This document shows positions 52,044-60,460 of a stretch of 64,000 nucleotides of DNA, one piece after another. The notes beneath the pieces were generated by a model, which was not told the origin of the DNA, did no database searches, and saw only the letters and a program-made list of their open reading frames with translations. The position numbers were made by a program, and so were the translations under genes. Positions within the stretch are counted from its first letter, which is position 1. Each line of letters begins with the position of its first letter. The stretch is from NCBI RefSeq assembly GCF_023072595.1, contig NZ_JALLGK010000004.1, forward strand, positions 186,001 through 250,000. Direction: 5' to 3'. The stretch is from Streptomyces sp. XM4193. Lineage in GTDB: Bacteria; Actinomycetota; Actinomycetes; Streptomycetales; Streptomycetaceae.

Positions 52044-53213
52044 ATGAGCCTGACCTTCCACTGGTTCCTGCCCACCAGCGGCGACAGCCGCCATGTGGTG
52101 GGCGGCGGGCACGGTACGCCCACCACCGCCTCGGGCGGCGACCGGCCGCCCTCCGTCGGCTATCTCAGCCAGATCGCCCGCGCCGCCGAACAGGTCGGCT
52201 TCACCGGTGCGTTGACGCCCACCGGCACCTGGTGCGAGGACGCCTGGCTGACCACCGCGCTGGTCAGCGAGAACACCGAACACCTCAAGTTCCTGGTCGC
52301 CTTCCGGCCCGGCCTGATCTCGCCCACGCTCGCCGCCCAGATGGCGTCCACCTACCAGTGGCAGACCGGCGGCCGGCTGCTGCTGAACGTCGTCACCGGA
52401 GGAGAGAGCGAGGAGCAGCGCGCCTTCGGTGACTTCCTCGACAAGGACGGACGGTACGCCCGAACCGGCGAGTTCCTGGAGGTCGTACGGGGGCTGTGGG
52501 CCGGTCGCAGCGTCAGCCTCGACGGCGCCCATCTGCGGGTGGAGCGGGCCGAGTTGGCGCGGCTCCCCGATCCGGTGCCGCCGGTCTACTTCGGCGGGTC
52601 CTCGCCCGCCGCGGTGGCGGTCGCCGGTCGGCACAGCGATGTCTACCTCACCTGGGGAGAGCCGCCCGCGCAGGTCGCGCGGAAACTGGACCGGGTGCGC
52701 GCGTCGGCGGCCGAGGAGGGGCGTACGGTGCGTTTCGGCATCCGTCTGCACGTCATCTCCCGCGACACCTCGGCCGAGGCGTGGGCCCAGGCGCAGCGCC
52801 TGCTGGACGGCTTCGACCCGGCGACGGTCGCCGCCGTGCAGCGCGGTCTGCACCGGAGCGAGTCCGAAGGACAGCGGCGCATGCTCGAACTCCACGGCGG
52901 CGACCGGAAGTCGGGCGACAGCCGCGCGCTGGAGATCCACCCCGGGCTGTGGGCCGGAGTGGGGCTGGTGCGCGGGGGCGCGGGCACGGCGCTCGTCGGC
53001 AGCCACGCCGAGGTCGCCGAACTCATCAAGGAGTACCGGGAGTTGGGCATCGAGGAGTTCGTCCTCTCGGGATACCCGCATCTGGAGGAGGCGTACTGGT
53101 TCGGCGAGGGGGTGCTCCCGCTCCTGGAACGCGAAGGGCTCTGGCACCACCCGTACCGCTCTGCACTGCTCGGGCCGCGACAGCACGAAGCGCCGCGGGC
53201 CACCGCATCCTGA
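52044..53213 (+). CDS. ssuD: FMNH2-dependent alkanesulfonate monooxygenase (luciferase-like)
   Basis: A 389-residue luciferase-family monooxygenase that cleaves alkanesulfonates to aldehyde and sulfite. The SsuD-type stretches are FHWFLPTSGDSR, ALTPTGTWCEDAWLTTALVS, LKFLVAFRPGLISPTLAAQM, and LNVVTGGESEEQRAFGDFLD. The Cys near residue 63 (GTWCEDAW) corresponds to the conserved SsuD Cys54 region. It follows ssuE by 40 bp with AGCAGAGAG upstream. With ssuABC and tauD-like genes it forms a full sulfonate import and desulfonation pathway feeding the neighbouring sulfite reductase. Confidence 0.93.
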   Translation: MSLTFHWFLPTSGDSRHVVGGGHGTPTTASGGDRPPSVGYLSQIARAAEQVGFTGALTPTGTWCEDAWLTTALVSENTEHLKFLVAFRPGLISPTLAAQMASTYQWQTGGRLLLNVVTGGESEEQRAFGDFLDKDGRYARTGEFLEVVRGLWAGRSVSLDGAHLRVERAELARLPDPVPPVYFGGSSPAAVAVAGRHSDVYLTWGEPPAQVARKLDRVRASAAEEGRTVRFGIRLHVISRDTSAEAWAQAQRLLDGFDPATVAAVQRGLHRSESEGQRRMLELHGGDRKSGDSRALEIHPGLWAGVGLVRGGAGTALVGSHAEVAELIKEYRELGIEEFVLSGYPHLEEAYWFGEGVLPLLEREGLWHHPYRSALLGPRQHEAPRATAS

Positions 53214-53218
53214 AGCGC

Positions 53219-53242
53219 GCGCCGGGCCCGCGTGCCCGGCGC
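53219..53242. terminator. hairpin after ssuD
   Basis: A perfect 9-bp stem, GCGCCGGGC, with loop CCGCGT, 6 bp after the stop codon. Confidence 0.6.
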
Positions 53243-53251
53243 CGTTCCCAC

Positions 53252-53349
53252 CCACGCCGATACGCCGCCGTCGCCCCGTCCCCGCGACCGCCGGCGCCGA
53301 TACGCCTCCGTCTTCGTCTCCGCGACCACCCACGCCGATACGCCTCCGG
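53252..53349. repeat. tandem repeat of about 40 bp between convergent sulfur operons
   Basis: The core GCCGATACGCC(G/T)CCG recurs at 53256, 53296 and 53334, giving periods of 40 and 38 bp (about 2.4 copies). The rest of the 53350-53432 stretch up to the chelatase stop codon shows nothing else. Confidence 0.8.
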
Positions 53350-53432
53350 GCCGGGTGCGCGGACGGAACGGGCCCGCCGTCCGCGTACCGCAGGCCGGCC
53401 GGGCAGCACCCGCCTTCCGCAGGCGTGGCGGC

Positions 53433-54302
53433 TCAGGCGGCCCGCGCCGCGTCCGGCCCCGGCCGCAGGCCCGCGGATCCGCGGAGGAGACCGCCGCCGC
53501 GCCCGGCCGCGGAGGGGTGCAGCTGCTCCTGCGCGCGGCGCAGCAGCAGCCGTGCGATCTCCGGGGCGTCGCCCAGTACGGGTGCGCAGAGATCCGCGCC
53601 GCCCTCGAGCGCGCCCGCCGCGATCCGGTCGGGCAGCCGCCCGGGGGCGATCACGTACGGGGCGACGGCGATGCGTCGCACCCCCTCGGTGCGCAGCGCG
53701 CGCACCGCCTCCTCGGTGCGCGGGCCGGAGGCGGAGGCGAACGCAGGACGCACAGCGCACCAGCCGGTGGTGCGCCGCCACTCCCGCGCGACGTCGGCAA
53801 TCACTGCGATCGCCTCCGGATCGGAGGAGCCCGCCGCGGCCAGTACGACCCCGGTCGAGCCGATGTCGCCGGGCCGGACCCCGGCTTCGCGCAGCCGCCG
53901 CTCCAGCGCGGCGACCAACAGGGCGTCGGGGCCGAGGACTTCTGCCTGGGTGACCGACAGCCGGGGCAGCGCGCGGGCGGAGTCCCGCAGTACGGCGGGG
54001 ATGTCGGTCCTGGCGTGGAAGGCGCGGGTGAGGAGCAGCGGCAGCGCCACCACCTCGCACCTCTGCCTGCCCTCGGCCACCGCTTCGGCGTGCAGCCGTT
54101 CCAGCACCTGCGGCACGCTCGGCGCGTTGAAGTCCAGATGTGCCGCTTCCACCCGGGCCCCGGGCGCCAGCAGGCGCAGCCGGGCGCAGAGCCGGGCGAC
54201 GGTCGCGGCGTGCCGCGGGTCGCGGCTGCCGTGCGCGACGACCAGCAGGGTCGGCCGGGGCCCGGTGCCGGGCCGTGGCAGTGCGTGGGGGAAGCGGTTC
54301 AT
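53433..54302 (-). CDS. sirohydrochlorin chelatase (CbiX/SirB-type)
   Basis: A 289-residue two-repeat chelatase inserting iron (or cobalt) into sirohydrochlorin. The first repeat starts with LLVVAHGSRDPRHAATVARL, with the metal-binding His; the second with VVLAAAGSSDPEAIAVIADV, in which the His is replaced. VVALPLLLTRAFHARTDIPA provides the second His. As the last gene of the sulfate assimilation operon it probably finishes sirohaem for the sulfite reductase encoded at the other end. ATG 54302; 55 bp after the permease. Confidence 0.88.
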   Translation of the reverse strand: MNRFPHALPRPGTGPRPTLLVVAHGSRDPRHAATVARLCARLRLLAPGARVEAAHLDFNAPSVPQVLERLHAEAVAEGRQRCEVVALPLLLTRAFHARTDIPAVLRDSARALPRLSVTQAEVLGPDALLVAALERRLREAGVRPGDIGSTGVVLAAAGSSDPEAIAVIADVAREWRRTTGWCAVRPAFASASGPRTEEAVRALRTEGVRRIAVAPYVIAPGRLPDRIAAGALEGGADLCAPVLGDAPEIARLLLRRAQEQLHPSAAGRGGGLLRGSAGLRPGPDAARAA

Positions 54303-54357
54303 CCGGCTTTCTCTCGGTGTGGGTCGGACGGAACGGGCTCGTTCGTCGCGGGCGGTG

Positions 54358-55392
54358 TCAGCGGCTCACCAGCAGGCCGCGGCTGCGCAGCACCCGACGT
54401 TCGAGCGGGGCGAAGACCAGCAGGTCGATGGCGATGCCGACGACCAGGATCAGCAGGATCGCGCTCAGGACCATGGCCATGTCCTGGTTGCCGCGCCCGT
54501 TCTCCAGCAACTGCCCCAGCCCGGCCCCGAGATCGGGGGACCGAGCGATGATCTCCGCCGCCATCAGCGAGCGCCAGGAGAACGCCCAGCCCTGCTTGAG
54601 GCCGGCGAGATAGCCCGGGAGCGAGGCGGGGAGCAGCACATGCCGTACGCCGGCCAGCCCGGTCGCCCCGATGACCCGCCCCGCACGCCGGTAGAGCGGC
54701 GGAACCTGGTCGAGGCCGGAGACCAGCCCGTTGGCGATCGAGGGCACCGCGCCCAGCAGGATGACGGTGTAGATCATCGCGTCGGAGAGCCCGAACCAGA
54801 TGATCGCCGCGGGCACCCAGGCCACCGAGGGCAGCGACTGGAGCCCGGTCAGGATCGGCCCGATGGCCGCCCGTACGAACCACACCTTGCCGACCAGCAG
54901 ACCCAGCGGGGTGCCGATGACGATCGCGATGCCGAAGCCCAGGAGCCCGCGCGAGACGCTGGTCCAGATGACCTCCAGCAGGGTGCCCTTCAGCCACAGG
55001 TCGCCGATCGCACTGCCGACCTGGAGCGGGCTGGGCAGCTGGTAGTCCTCCTTGAGCTCCAGCGCGAACGCCAGCTGCCACAGGAGCAGCACCAGCGCGA
55101 TCGCCACCACGGGCGGGAGGACCTTGGTGAGCAGCACCCGGCCCAGCGAGGTGCGGGCGGCCGACTTGCTGTCCAGTGCGTCCAGCCCGGCTTCGAGCCC
55201 GGCGAGGTCGGAGGCGGCCTGCTCCCCGCCGCCCGCGCTGTCCGGTCCGCCCGCGCTGCCGTTGCCGCCGGGTCCGCCGTTGCCGCTCGCGCCGCCGGAC
55301 CCGCTGTCCGGTCCGCCCGCGCCGCCGTCGGCGGTGACCGGGTCGGCCCGGTGCCGTTCACGGGCCGAGCCCGTTGTCTCAGTGTTGGCCAT
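54358..55392 (-). CDS. sulfonate/taurine-class ABC transporter permease
   Basis: A 344-residue permease with six transmembrane helices after a long Gly/Asp/Ser-rich cytoplasmic N-terminus (about 75 residues). The conserved loop is VPPLYRRAGRVIGATGLAGV, then RHVLLPASLPGYLAGLKQGW. The start overlaps the ATPase stop by 14 bp. With the upstream ATPase and binding protein it forms a second importer of the same class as SsuABC, embedded in the cys operon. It may carry sulfate-related or sulfonate substrates, which the sequence does not settle. Confidence 0.9.
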   Translation of the reverse strand: MANTETTGSARERHRADPVTADGGAGGPDSGSGGASGNGGPGGNGSAGGPDSAGGGEQAASDLAGLEAGLDALDSKSAARTSLGRVLLTKVLPPVVAIALVLLLWQLAFALELKEDYQLPSPLQVGSAIGDLWLKGTLLEVIWTSVSRGLLGFGIAIVIGTPLGLLVGKVWFVRAAIGPILTGLQSLPSVAWVPAAIIWFGLSDAMIYTVILLGAVPSIANGLVSGLDQVPPLYRRAGRVIGATGLAGVRHVLLPASLPGYLAGLKQGWAFSWRSLMAAEIIARSPDLGAGLGQLLENGRGNQDMAMVLSAILLILVVGIAIDLLVFAPLERRVLRSRGLLVSR

Positions 55393-56173
55393 GACGACGG
55401 ATCTCTCCCCGCAGCTCTTCGGTGATCTCGACGGACAGCTGCGCGACGGCGGCGTCCTCGATACGGCGCGGCTGGGGAATGTCCACCCGCCACTCGCGGG
55501 CGATCCGGCCGGGCCGGGAGGAGAGCAGCACCACCCGCTGGGCCAGCCGTACGGCCTCGCGCACGTTGTGCGTCACGAACAGCACCGAGACGTCTGTCTC
55601 GCGCCAGATGCGGGTCAGCTCCTCGTGCAGCACGTCCCGGGTGATGGCGTCGAGCGCGGCGAACGGCTCGTCCATCAGCAGGAGTTGGCTGTCCTGGGCG
55701 AGCGCCCGCGCCAGCGCCACTCGCTGCCGCATACCGCCGGAGAGCTCGTGCACCCGCTTGCCGTGCGCGCCCCGGAGCCGTACCAGCTCCAGCAGCCGCT
55801 CCGCCTCGCCGCGGCGTTCACCCTTGGGCAGTCCGCGCATCTTCAGCGCGAGCTCGATGTTCTTGCCCGCGGTCAGCCAGGGGAAGAGCGCATGCTCCTG
55901 GAACATCAGCGCCGCCCGTCCGCCGGGTACGTGGATCGAACCGGCGGACGGCCGGTCCAGCCCGGCCACCAGGTTGAGCAGGGTGGACTTTCCGCAGCCG
56001 GACGCACCGAGCAGGGTGACGAACTCGCCGGGTGCGACGTCCACCGAGATGTCGTCCAGCACGAGCTGCTGCTCGCCCTGCCGGCCGAATGACTTCGAAA
56101 CGTGGTCGATACGCGCCGCGTAGCCGTGCTCGGTCTGCTCGTCGACCGGCGCCTTGAGAAGTGCGGTTGCCAT
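55379..56173 (-). CDS. sulfonate/taurine-class ABC transporter ATP-binding protein
   Basis: A 264-residue ATPase of the SsuB/TauB class. Walker A is GASGCGKSTL, the Q-loop MFQEHALFPWL, the signature ELSGGMRQRVALARAL, Walker B LLMDEPFAALDA, and the switch His FVTHNVREA. It lies 42 bp after the binding-protein stop on the minus strand and overlaps the permease start. It powers the importer of the cys operon. Confidence 0.93.
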   Translation of the reverse strand: MATALLKAPVDEQTEHGYAARIDHVSKSFGRQGEQQLVLDDISVDVAPGEFVTLLGASGCGKSTLLNLVAGLDRPSAGSIHVPGGRAALMFQEHALFPWLTAGKNIELALKMRGLPKGERRGEAERLLELVRLRGAHGKRVHELSGGMRQRVALARALAQDSQLLLMDEPFAALDAITRDVLHEELTRIWRETDVSVLFVTHNVREAVRLAQRVVLLSSRPGRIAREWRVDIPQPRRIEDAAVAQLSVEITEELRGEIRRHGQH

Positions 56174-56215
56174 CGCGGGCCACCTCCTACTGGGGTGATG
56201 GGTGGGCGGTCACGG

Positions 56216-57337
56216 TCACTTGGCGCCGAGCCCGGCGTCCTCGACGGCCGGCCGGCCCTCGGCCTTCAGCACCTTGTTGAGGATCGAGAGGTCGTAGATC
56301 CCCTTGATCTCGGCCTTGTCCAGGAGCCCGGAGTTGACGGCGTTCCTCGCCTGCTCGTCGAGGGTGGAGGCCAGGGGGTCGTCGGTGACCTCGATGTTCC
56401 GGAACGCCGGGTCGATCACGGACTTGGGGAGCTTCTTGCCGCCGTGCTTCTCCAGCCCGGCGTTGACCTGTTCGCGGGCCTTGCCGGGGTTGTCGTTGAT
56501 CCAGGCGTTGGTCTTCACGGAGCCGCGGACGACCGCCTCGACGACCTCCGGGTGCTCCTTGAGGAACTTCTGCGAGACGATCAGATGGGTGGTGACGAAC
56601 TTTCCGTCGTCCCACAGGTCGCGCTCGTCGATCAGCACCTTGCCGCCCTTGTCGACGACGTTGGAGGCGGTCGGCTCGGGCACCCAGGCACCGTCCAGAT
56701 CGCCCTGCTGGAAGGTGGTCGGGATCTCCTTGTTGTCCTGCCGGATGACGGAGACGTCGCCCTTGCCGGTCTCCGGGTCGACCTTGTGGCCCTTCTCGTT
56801 CAGGTAGTTGAGCAGCGCCACGTCCTGGGTGTTGCCGGGCTGCGGGGTGGCGATCCGCTTGCCCTTCAGATCCGCCTCGCTCTTGATCTTCTCGGGATCG
56901 ACGACCAGCGAGGCGCCGCCCGAGGTCGCTCCGGCGACCACCCGCAGGTTCTTGCCCGCGGCCTTGGTGTAGCCGTTGATGGCCGGCGAGGGACCGATCC
57001 AGGTCATGTCGATGGAGCCGGAGTTGAGCGCCTCGATCGCGGACGGACCGGCGTTGAAGAGATACGGCTTGGCCTGGGTGCCGCCGAGCTCCTTCTGGAT
57101 GAGCCCCTCCCCGCCGAAGCCGACCAGCGGCGTGGCGTGGGTGACGTTGGCGAAGAAACCGACCTTCACCTCGTCCAGGCCTCCCACCTTCTCGCCCTCC
57201 GCCTTGGGCGCCTTGGCCTCGTCGGACGCCTCGGACCCGTAGCCGCACGCGGTCAGCAGCAGGGGGAACACGGCCGCGCCGGCCAGCGCGGTGAGGGTGC
57301 GGCGGCGGGAACCGGAACGGGCGGTGGGTGCAGACAT
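56216..57337 (-). CDS. sulfonate/taurine-class ABC transporter binding lipoprotein
   Basis: A 373-residue SsuA/TauA-like protein. The signal region (SGSRRRTLTALAGAAVF) ends with lipobox LLTAC (C31). The mature protein has KVGFFANVTHATPLVGFGGE, TWIGPSPAINGYTKAAGKNL, and VAGATSGGASLVVDPEKIKS, as in aliphatic sulfonate binding proteins. It differs from the other SsuA-like protein of this window in length and sequence, so the substrate is probably different. It is separated from cysN by 158 bp without a visible gene or leader peptide, and probably is transcribed with the cys operon. Confidence 0.9.
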   Translation of the reverse strand: MSAPTARSGSRRRTLTALAGAAVFPLLLTACGYGSEASDEAKAPKAEGEKVGGLDEVKVGFFANVTHATPLVGFGGEGLIQKELGGTQAKPYLFNAGPSAIEALNSGSIDMTWIGPSPAINGYTKAAGKNLRVVAGATSGGASLVVDPEKIKSEADLKGKRIATPQPGNTQDVALLNYLNEKGHKVDPETGKGDVSVIRQDNKEIPTTFQQGDLDGAWVPEPTASNVVDKGGKVLIDERDLWDDGKFVTTHLIVSQKFLKEHPEVVEAVVRGSVKTNAWINDNPGKAREQVNAGLEKHGGKKLPKSVIDPAFRNIEVTDDPLASTLDEQARNAVNSGLLDKAEIKGIYDLSILNKVLKAEGRPAVEDAGLGAK

Positions 57338-57495
57338 GGGGCAAGTCCCTTCGAGACTCAGGCAGTTGGTGGCGGGGCTGGGGCGGTTCGGCATCGCGTA
57401 CATCGGTCGATGCCGCCGTGCCCGCTCCCCACCACGCCGTCGCCTATCCGGCCGCCGCGCTGGTCGAAGGTGGTGAAAACCGAGTCGATCATCTG

Positions 57496-58854
57496 TCAGA
57501 AGTCCCAGCCGTCGTCGTCGCGCTCGGCCGCGCGCAGCTCGTCGGCCTTCTCCGCGAACGCGTCACCGGCCATGCCCGCCGTCAGGGTGGTGCCGTCGGC
57601 CGGGTCGATCAGCAGGAACGATCCGGTGCGCCGGGAGGTGGCGTACGCGTCGAGCGCCAGCGGTTCGGCGGTGCGCAGCACCACCCTGCCGATCTCGTTG
57701 GCCACCAGCTCGCCGGGCTCGGGGTGCTGGGAGAGGTCGTCCAGGGTCAGCCGGGAGGGAAGCTTCTTGACGATCGCCTTGACGGTGCGGGTGGTGTGCT
57801 TGAGCAGCACCCGTGCGCCGGGACGCAGCGGACGGTCGTGCAGATGGCAGACGGTCGCGGTGAGGTCCTGGCTCGGCTCGGGACGGTCGTCGGCGGGCAC
57901 CAGCAGATCGCCGCGGGATATGTCGAGGTCGTCGGTGAGCCGCAGCGTCACCGACTGCGGGGCCCAGGCGACGTCGACCTGCTCGCCGAGCGCGTCGATG
58001 GCCTCGACGGTGCTGGTCCGGCCCGAGGGCAGCACCGCGACCCGCTGGCCGACGCGCAGGGTGCCGGAGGCGATCTGGCCCGCGTAGCCGCGGTAGTCCG
58101 GCAGTTCGGCGGTCTGCGGGCGGATGACGTACTGCACGGGGAAGCGCGCCACGTCCTCGGAGGGGTCGTGGCCGACCGGAACCGTCTCCAGATGCTCCAG
58201 GACGGTGGGGCCGCCGTACCAGGGCATCCGCGCGGAGGCGGTCACCACGTTGTCGCCGGCCAGCGCCGAGATCGGAATGGCGGTGACCTCGGGCACACCC
58301 AGCTCGGCGGCGTACCGGGTGAACTCCCGCGCGATGTCCGCGAAGACGGGCTCCGCGTAGTCGACCAGGTCCATCTTGTTGACCGCGAGCACCACGTGCG
58401 GCACACGCAGCAGCGCGGCCACCGCGGCGTGCCTGCGGGTCTGCTCGACCACTCCGTGCCGGGCGTCGACCAGGATGATCGCCAGCTCGGCGGTGGAGGC
58501 TCCGGTGACCATGTTCCGGGTGTACTGCACGTGCCCGGGGGTGTCGGCGAGGATGAACCGGCGCCGGGGAGTGGCGAAGTAGCGGTGGGCGACGTCGATG
58601 GTGATGCCCTGCTCGCGCTCCGCGCGCAGACCGTCGGTCAGCAGCGCCAGGTCCGGCGTCTCCTGGCCGCGGTTGCGGGAGGCGTGCTCGACGGCCTCCA
58701 ACTGGTCGCTCAGCACCGATTTGGAGTCGTGCAGCAGCCTGCCCACCAGGGTGGACTTGCCGTCGTCGACGGAGCCCGCGGTGGCGAAGCGCAGCAGCGC
58801 GGTCGCCGCGGCCGCCGTCGGATCGGCCTCGAAGGCGGTCTGTTCGGTGGTCAT
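57496..58854 (-). CDS. cysN: sulfate adenylyltransferase subunit 1 (GTPase)
   Basis: A 452-residue GTPase that drives APS formation by CysD. The P-loop is SVDDGKSTL (K33), the switch motif DTPGH and base recognition NKMD, followed by two beta-barrel domains as in elongation factor 1A-like proteins. There is no C-terminal APS kinase fusion, as CysC is separate here. The ATG overlaps the cysD stop as TGATG. Confidence 0.97.
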   Translation of the reverse strand: MTTEQTAFEADPTAAAATALLRFATAGSVDDGKSTLVGRLLHDSKSVLSDQLEAVEHASRNRGQETPDLALLTDGLRAEREQGITIDVAHRYFATPRRRFILADTPGHVQYTRNMVTGASTAELAIILVDARHGVVEQTRRHAAVAALLRVPHVVLAVNKMDLVDYAEPVFADIAREFTRYAAELGVPEVTAIPISALAGDNVVTASARMPWYGGPTVLEHLETVPVGHDPSEDVARFPVQYVIRPQTAELPDYRGYAGQIASGTLRVGQRVAVLPSGRTSTVEAIDALGEQVDVAWAPQSVTLRLTDDLDISRGDLLVPADDRPEPSQDLTATVCHLHDRPLRPGARVLLKHTTRTVKAIVKKLPSRLTLDDLSQHPEPGELVANEIGRVVLRTAEPLALDAYATSRRTGSFLLIDPADGTTLTAGMAGDAFAEKADELRAAERDDDGWDF

Positions 58855-59789
58855 CAGAAGTACCCCTCGCGCTTGCGGTCTTCCATCGCGGCCTCGGAGA
58901 GCTTGTCGTCCGCCCGGGTGGCACCCCGCTCGGTGAGCCGGGAGGCGGCGATCTCGGTGATGACCTTCTCGATCGTGTCGGCGTCGGAGTCGACCGCGCC
59001 GGTGCAGGACATGTCGCCGACGGTGCGGTAGCGCACCCGGCGGCGCTCCAGCGACTCGCCCCGGCCGGGCCCGCCCCACTCGCCGGGCGCCAGCCACATG
59101 CCGCTGCGCGCGAACACCTCGCGCTCGTGCGCGTAGTAGATGGCGGGCAGCTCGATCTTCTCGCGCAGGATGTACTGCCAGACGTCCAGCTCGGTCCAGT
59201 TCGACAGCGGGAAGACGCGTACGTGCTCACCGGGGGAGTGGCGTCCGTTGTAGAGCTGCCACAGTTCGGGACGCTGGCGGCGCGGGTCCCAGCCGCCGAA
59301 CTCGTCGCGCAGCGAGAACACCCGCTCCTTGGCGCGGGCCTTCTCCTCGTCGCGCCGCCCGCCGCCGAACACCGCGTCGAAGCGGCCCGCCTCGATCTCG
59401 CGCAGCAGCGGGACCGTCTGGAGCGGGTTGCGAGTGCCGTCCGGGCGCTCGCGCAACTCGCCGCGGTCGATCAGCTCCTGGACCGAACCGACGTGCAGCC
59501 GCAGCCCGTGCTGCGCGACCGTGCGGTCCCGGTACTCCAGCACCTCGGGGAAGTTGTGCCCGGTGTCCACGTGCAGCAGCGCGAACGGCACCGGCGCCGG
59601 CGCGAACGCCTTCAGCGCCAGGTGCAGCATCACGATGGAGTCCTTGCCGCCGGAGAAGAGGATCACCGGCCGCTCGAACTCGCCCGCCACCTCCCGGAAG
59701 ATGTGCACGGCCTCCGACTCCAGCGCGTCCAGGTGGCTGAGCGCGTACGGGCTGTCCTTCTCCTCGGTGGCGGTGGTCGTGACACTCAC
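58854..59789 (-). CDS. cysD: sulfate adenylyltransferase subunit 2
   Basis: A 311-residue ATP pyrophosphatase that makes adenylyl sulfate (APS) from sulfate and ATP. The PP-loop is FSGGKDSIVMLHLA (S46 to S51), with HVDTGHNFPEVLEYRDR and GGGRRDEEKARAKERVFSLR. GTG 59789 is chosen because AGGGG precedes it and it overlaps the cysC stop as GTGA. It acts as a heterodimer with CysN. Confidence 0.97.
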   Translation of the reverse strand: MSVTTTATEEKDSPYALSHLDALESEAVHIFREVAGEFERPVILFSGGKDSIVMLHLALKAFAPAPVPFALLHVDTGHNFPEVLEYRDRTVAQHGLRLHVGSVQELIDRGELRERPDGTRNPLQTVPLLREIEAGRFDAVFGGGRRDEEKARAKERVFSLRDEFGGWDPRRQRPELWQLYNGRHSPGEHVRVFPLSNWTELDVWQYILREKIELPAIYYAHEREVFARSGMWLAPGEWGGPGRGESLERRRVRYRTVGDMSCTGAVDSDADTIEKVITEIAASRLTERGATRADDKLSEAAMEDRKREGYF

Positions 59790-60460
59790 GCCGGTCCCCT
59801 CTCCCTCAGCAGTGACTCCAGCGCCGCGGCGGACTCCGAGACGCTCTGCTCGTGCGCGGCGATCCGCAGGTCCGGATCGACCGGAGCCTCGTACGGGTCG
59901 TCCACGCCGGTCAGGCCGGTGATCTCGCCGCCGGCCTGCTTGGCGTACAGGCCCTTCACATCGCGGACCGAGCAGACCTCCACCGGCGTCGCCACGTGCA
60001 CCTCCAGGTACGCGGTGCCCGCGGCCCGGTGCCGTTCGCGCACGGCCTCGCGGGACTCGGCGTACGGCGCGATCACCGGCACCAGCACGGTCACCCCGTG
60101 CGAGGCCAGCAACTGGGCGACGAAACCGATGCGTTGGACGTTGGTGTGGCGGTCCTCGCGGGAGAAGCCGAGCCCCGCGGAGAGGAACTCGCGGATCTCG
60201 TCGCCGTCCAGCACCTCCACCCGGCGGCCCCCGGCGCGCAGCCGGGGCGCCAACTCCCGCGCCAGGGTGCTCTTTCCGGCGCTCGGCAGCCCGGTCAGCC
60301 ACACCGTCACGCCACCGCTGTCCGCGGCGGTGTGCGCGTCCGGGTGGGTCGCCGTGTCGGTGTCGGTGTCGGTGGTGTCGGTGCCGATGTCGGTCGGCGG
60401 CCCGGTTGTTGCGGAGCCCGCAGTCGTCATCTCCCGCTCCCTGCTCGTCGTCGGGGCCAT
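59786..60460 (-). CDS. cysC: adenylyl-sulfate kinase
   Basis: A 224-residue APS kinase that phosphorylates APS to PAPS. The P-loop is GLPSAGKSTLAREL, with VLDGDEIREFLSAGLGFSRE and the lid region LYAKQAGGEITGLTGVDDPY. Start choice: ATG 60460 overlaps the cysH stop as TGATG, as elsewhere in this operon; ATG 60430, with AGGGAG 6 bp upstream, gives 214 residues. About 35 Thr/Asp-rich residues precede the kinase domain, encoded by a GTGTCG-like repeat. With an APS-type CysH next door, CysC may serve PAPS for sulfotransferases rather than reduction. Confidence 0.94.
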   Translation of the reverse strand: MAPTTSREREMTTAGSATTGPPTDIGTDTTDTDTDTATHPDAHTAADSGGVTVWLTGLPSAGKSTLARELAPRLRAGGRRVEVLDGDEIREFLSAGLGFSREDRHTNVQRIGFVAQLLASHGVTVLVPVIAPYAESREAVRERHRAAGTAYLEVHVATPVEVCSVRDVKGLYAKQAGGEITGLTGVDDPYEAPVDPDLRIAAHEQSVSESAAALESLLRERGPA

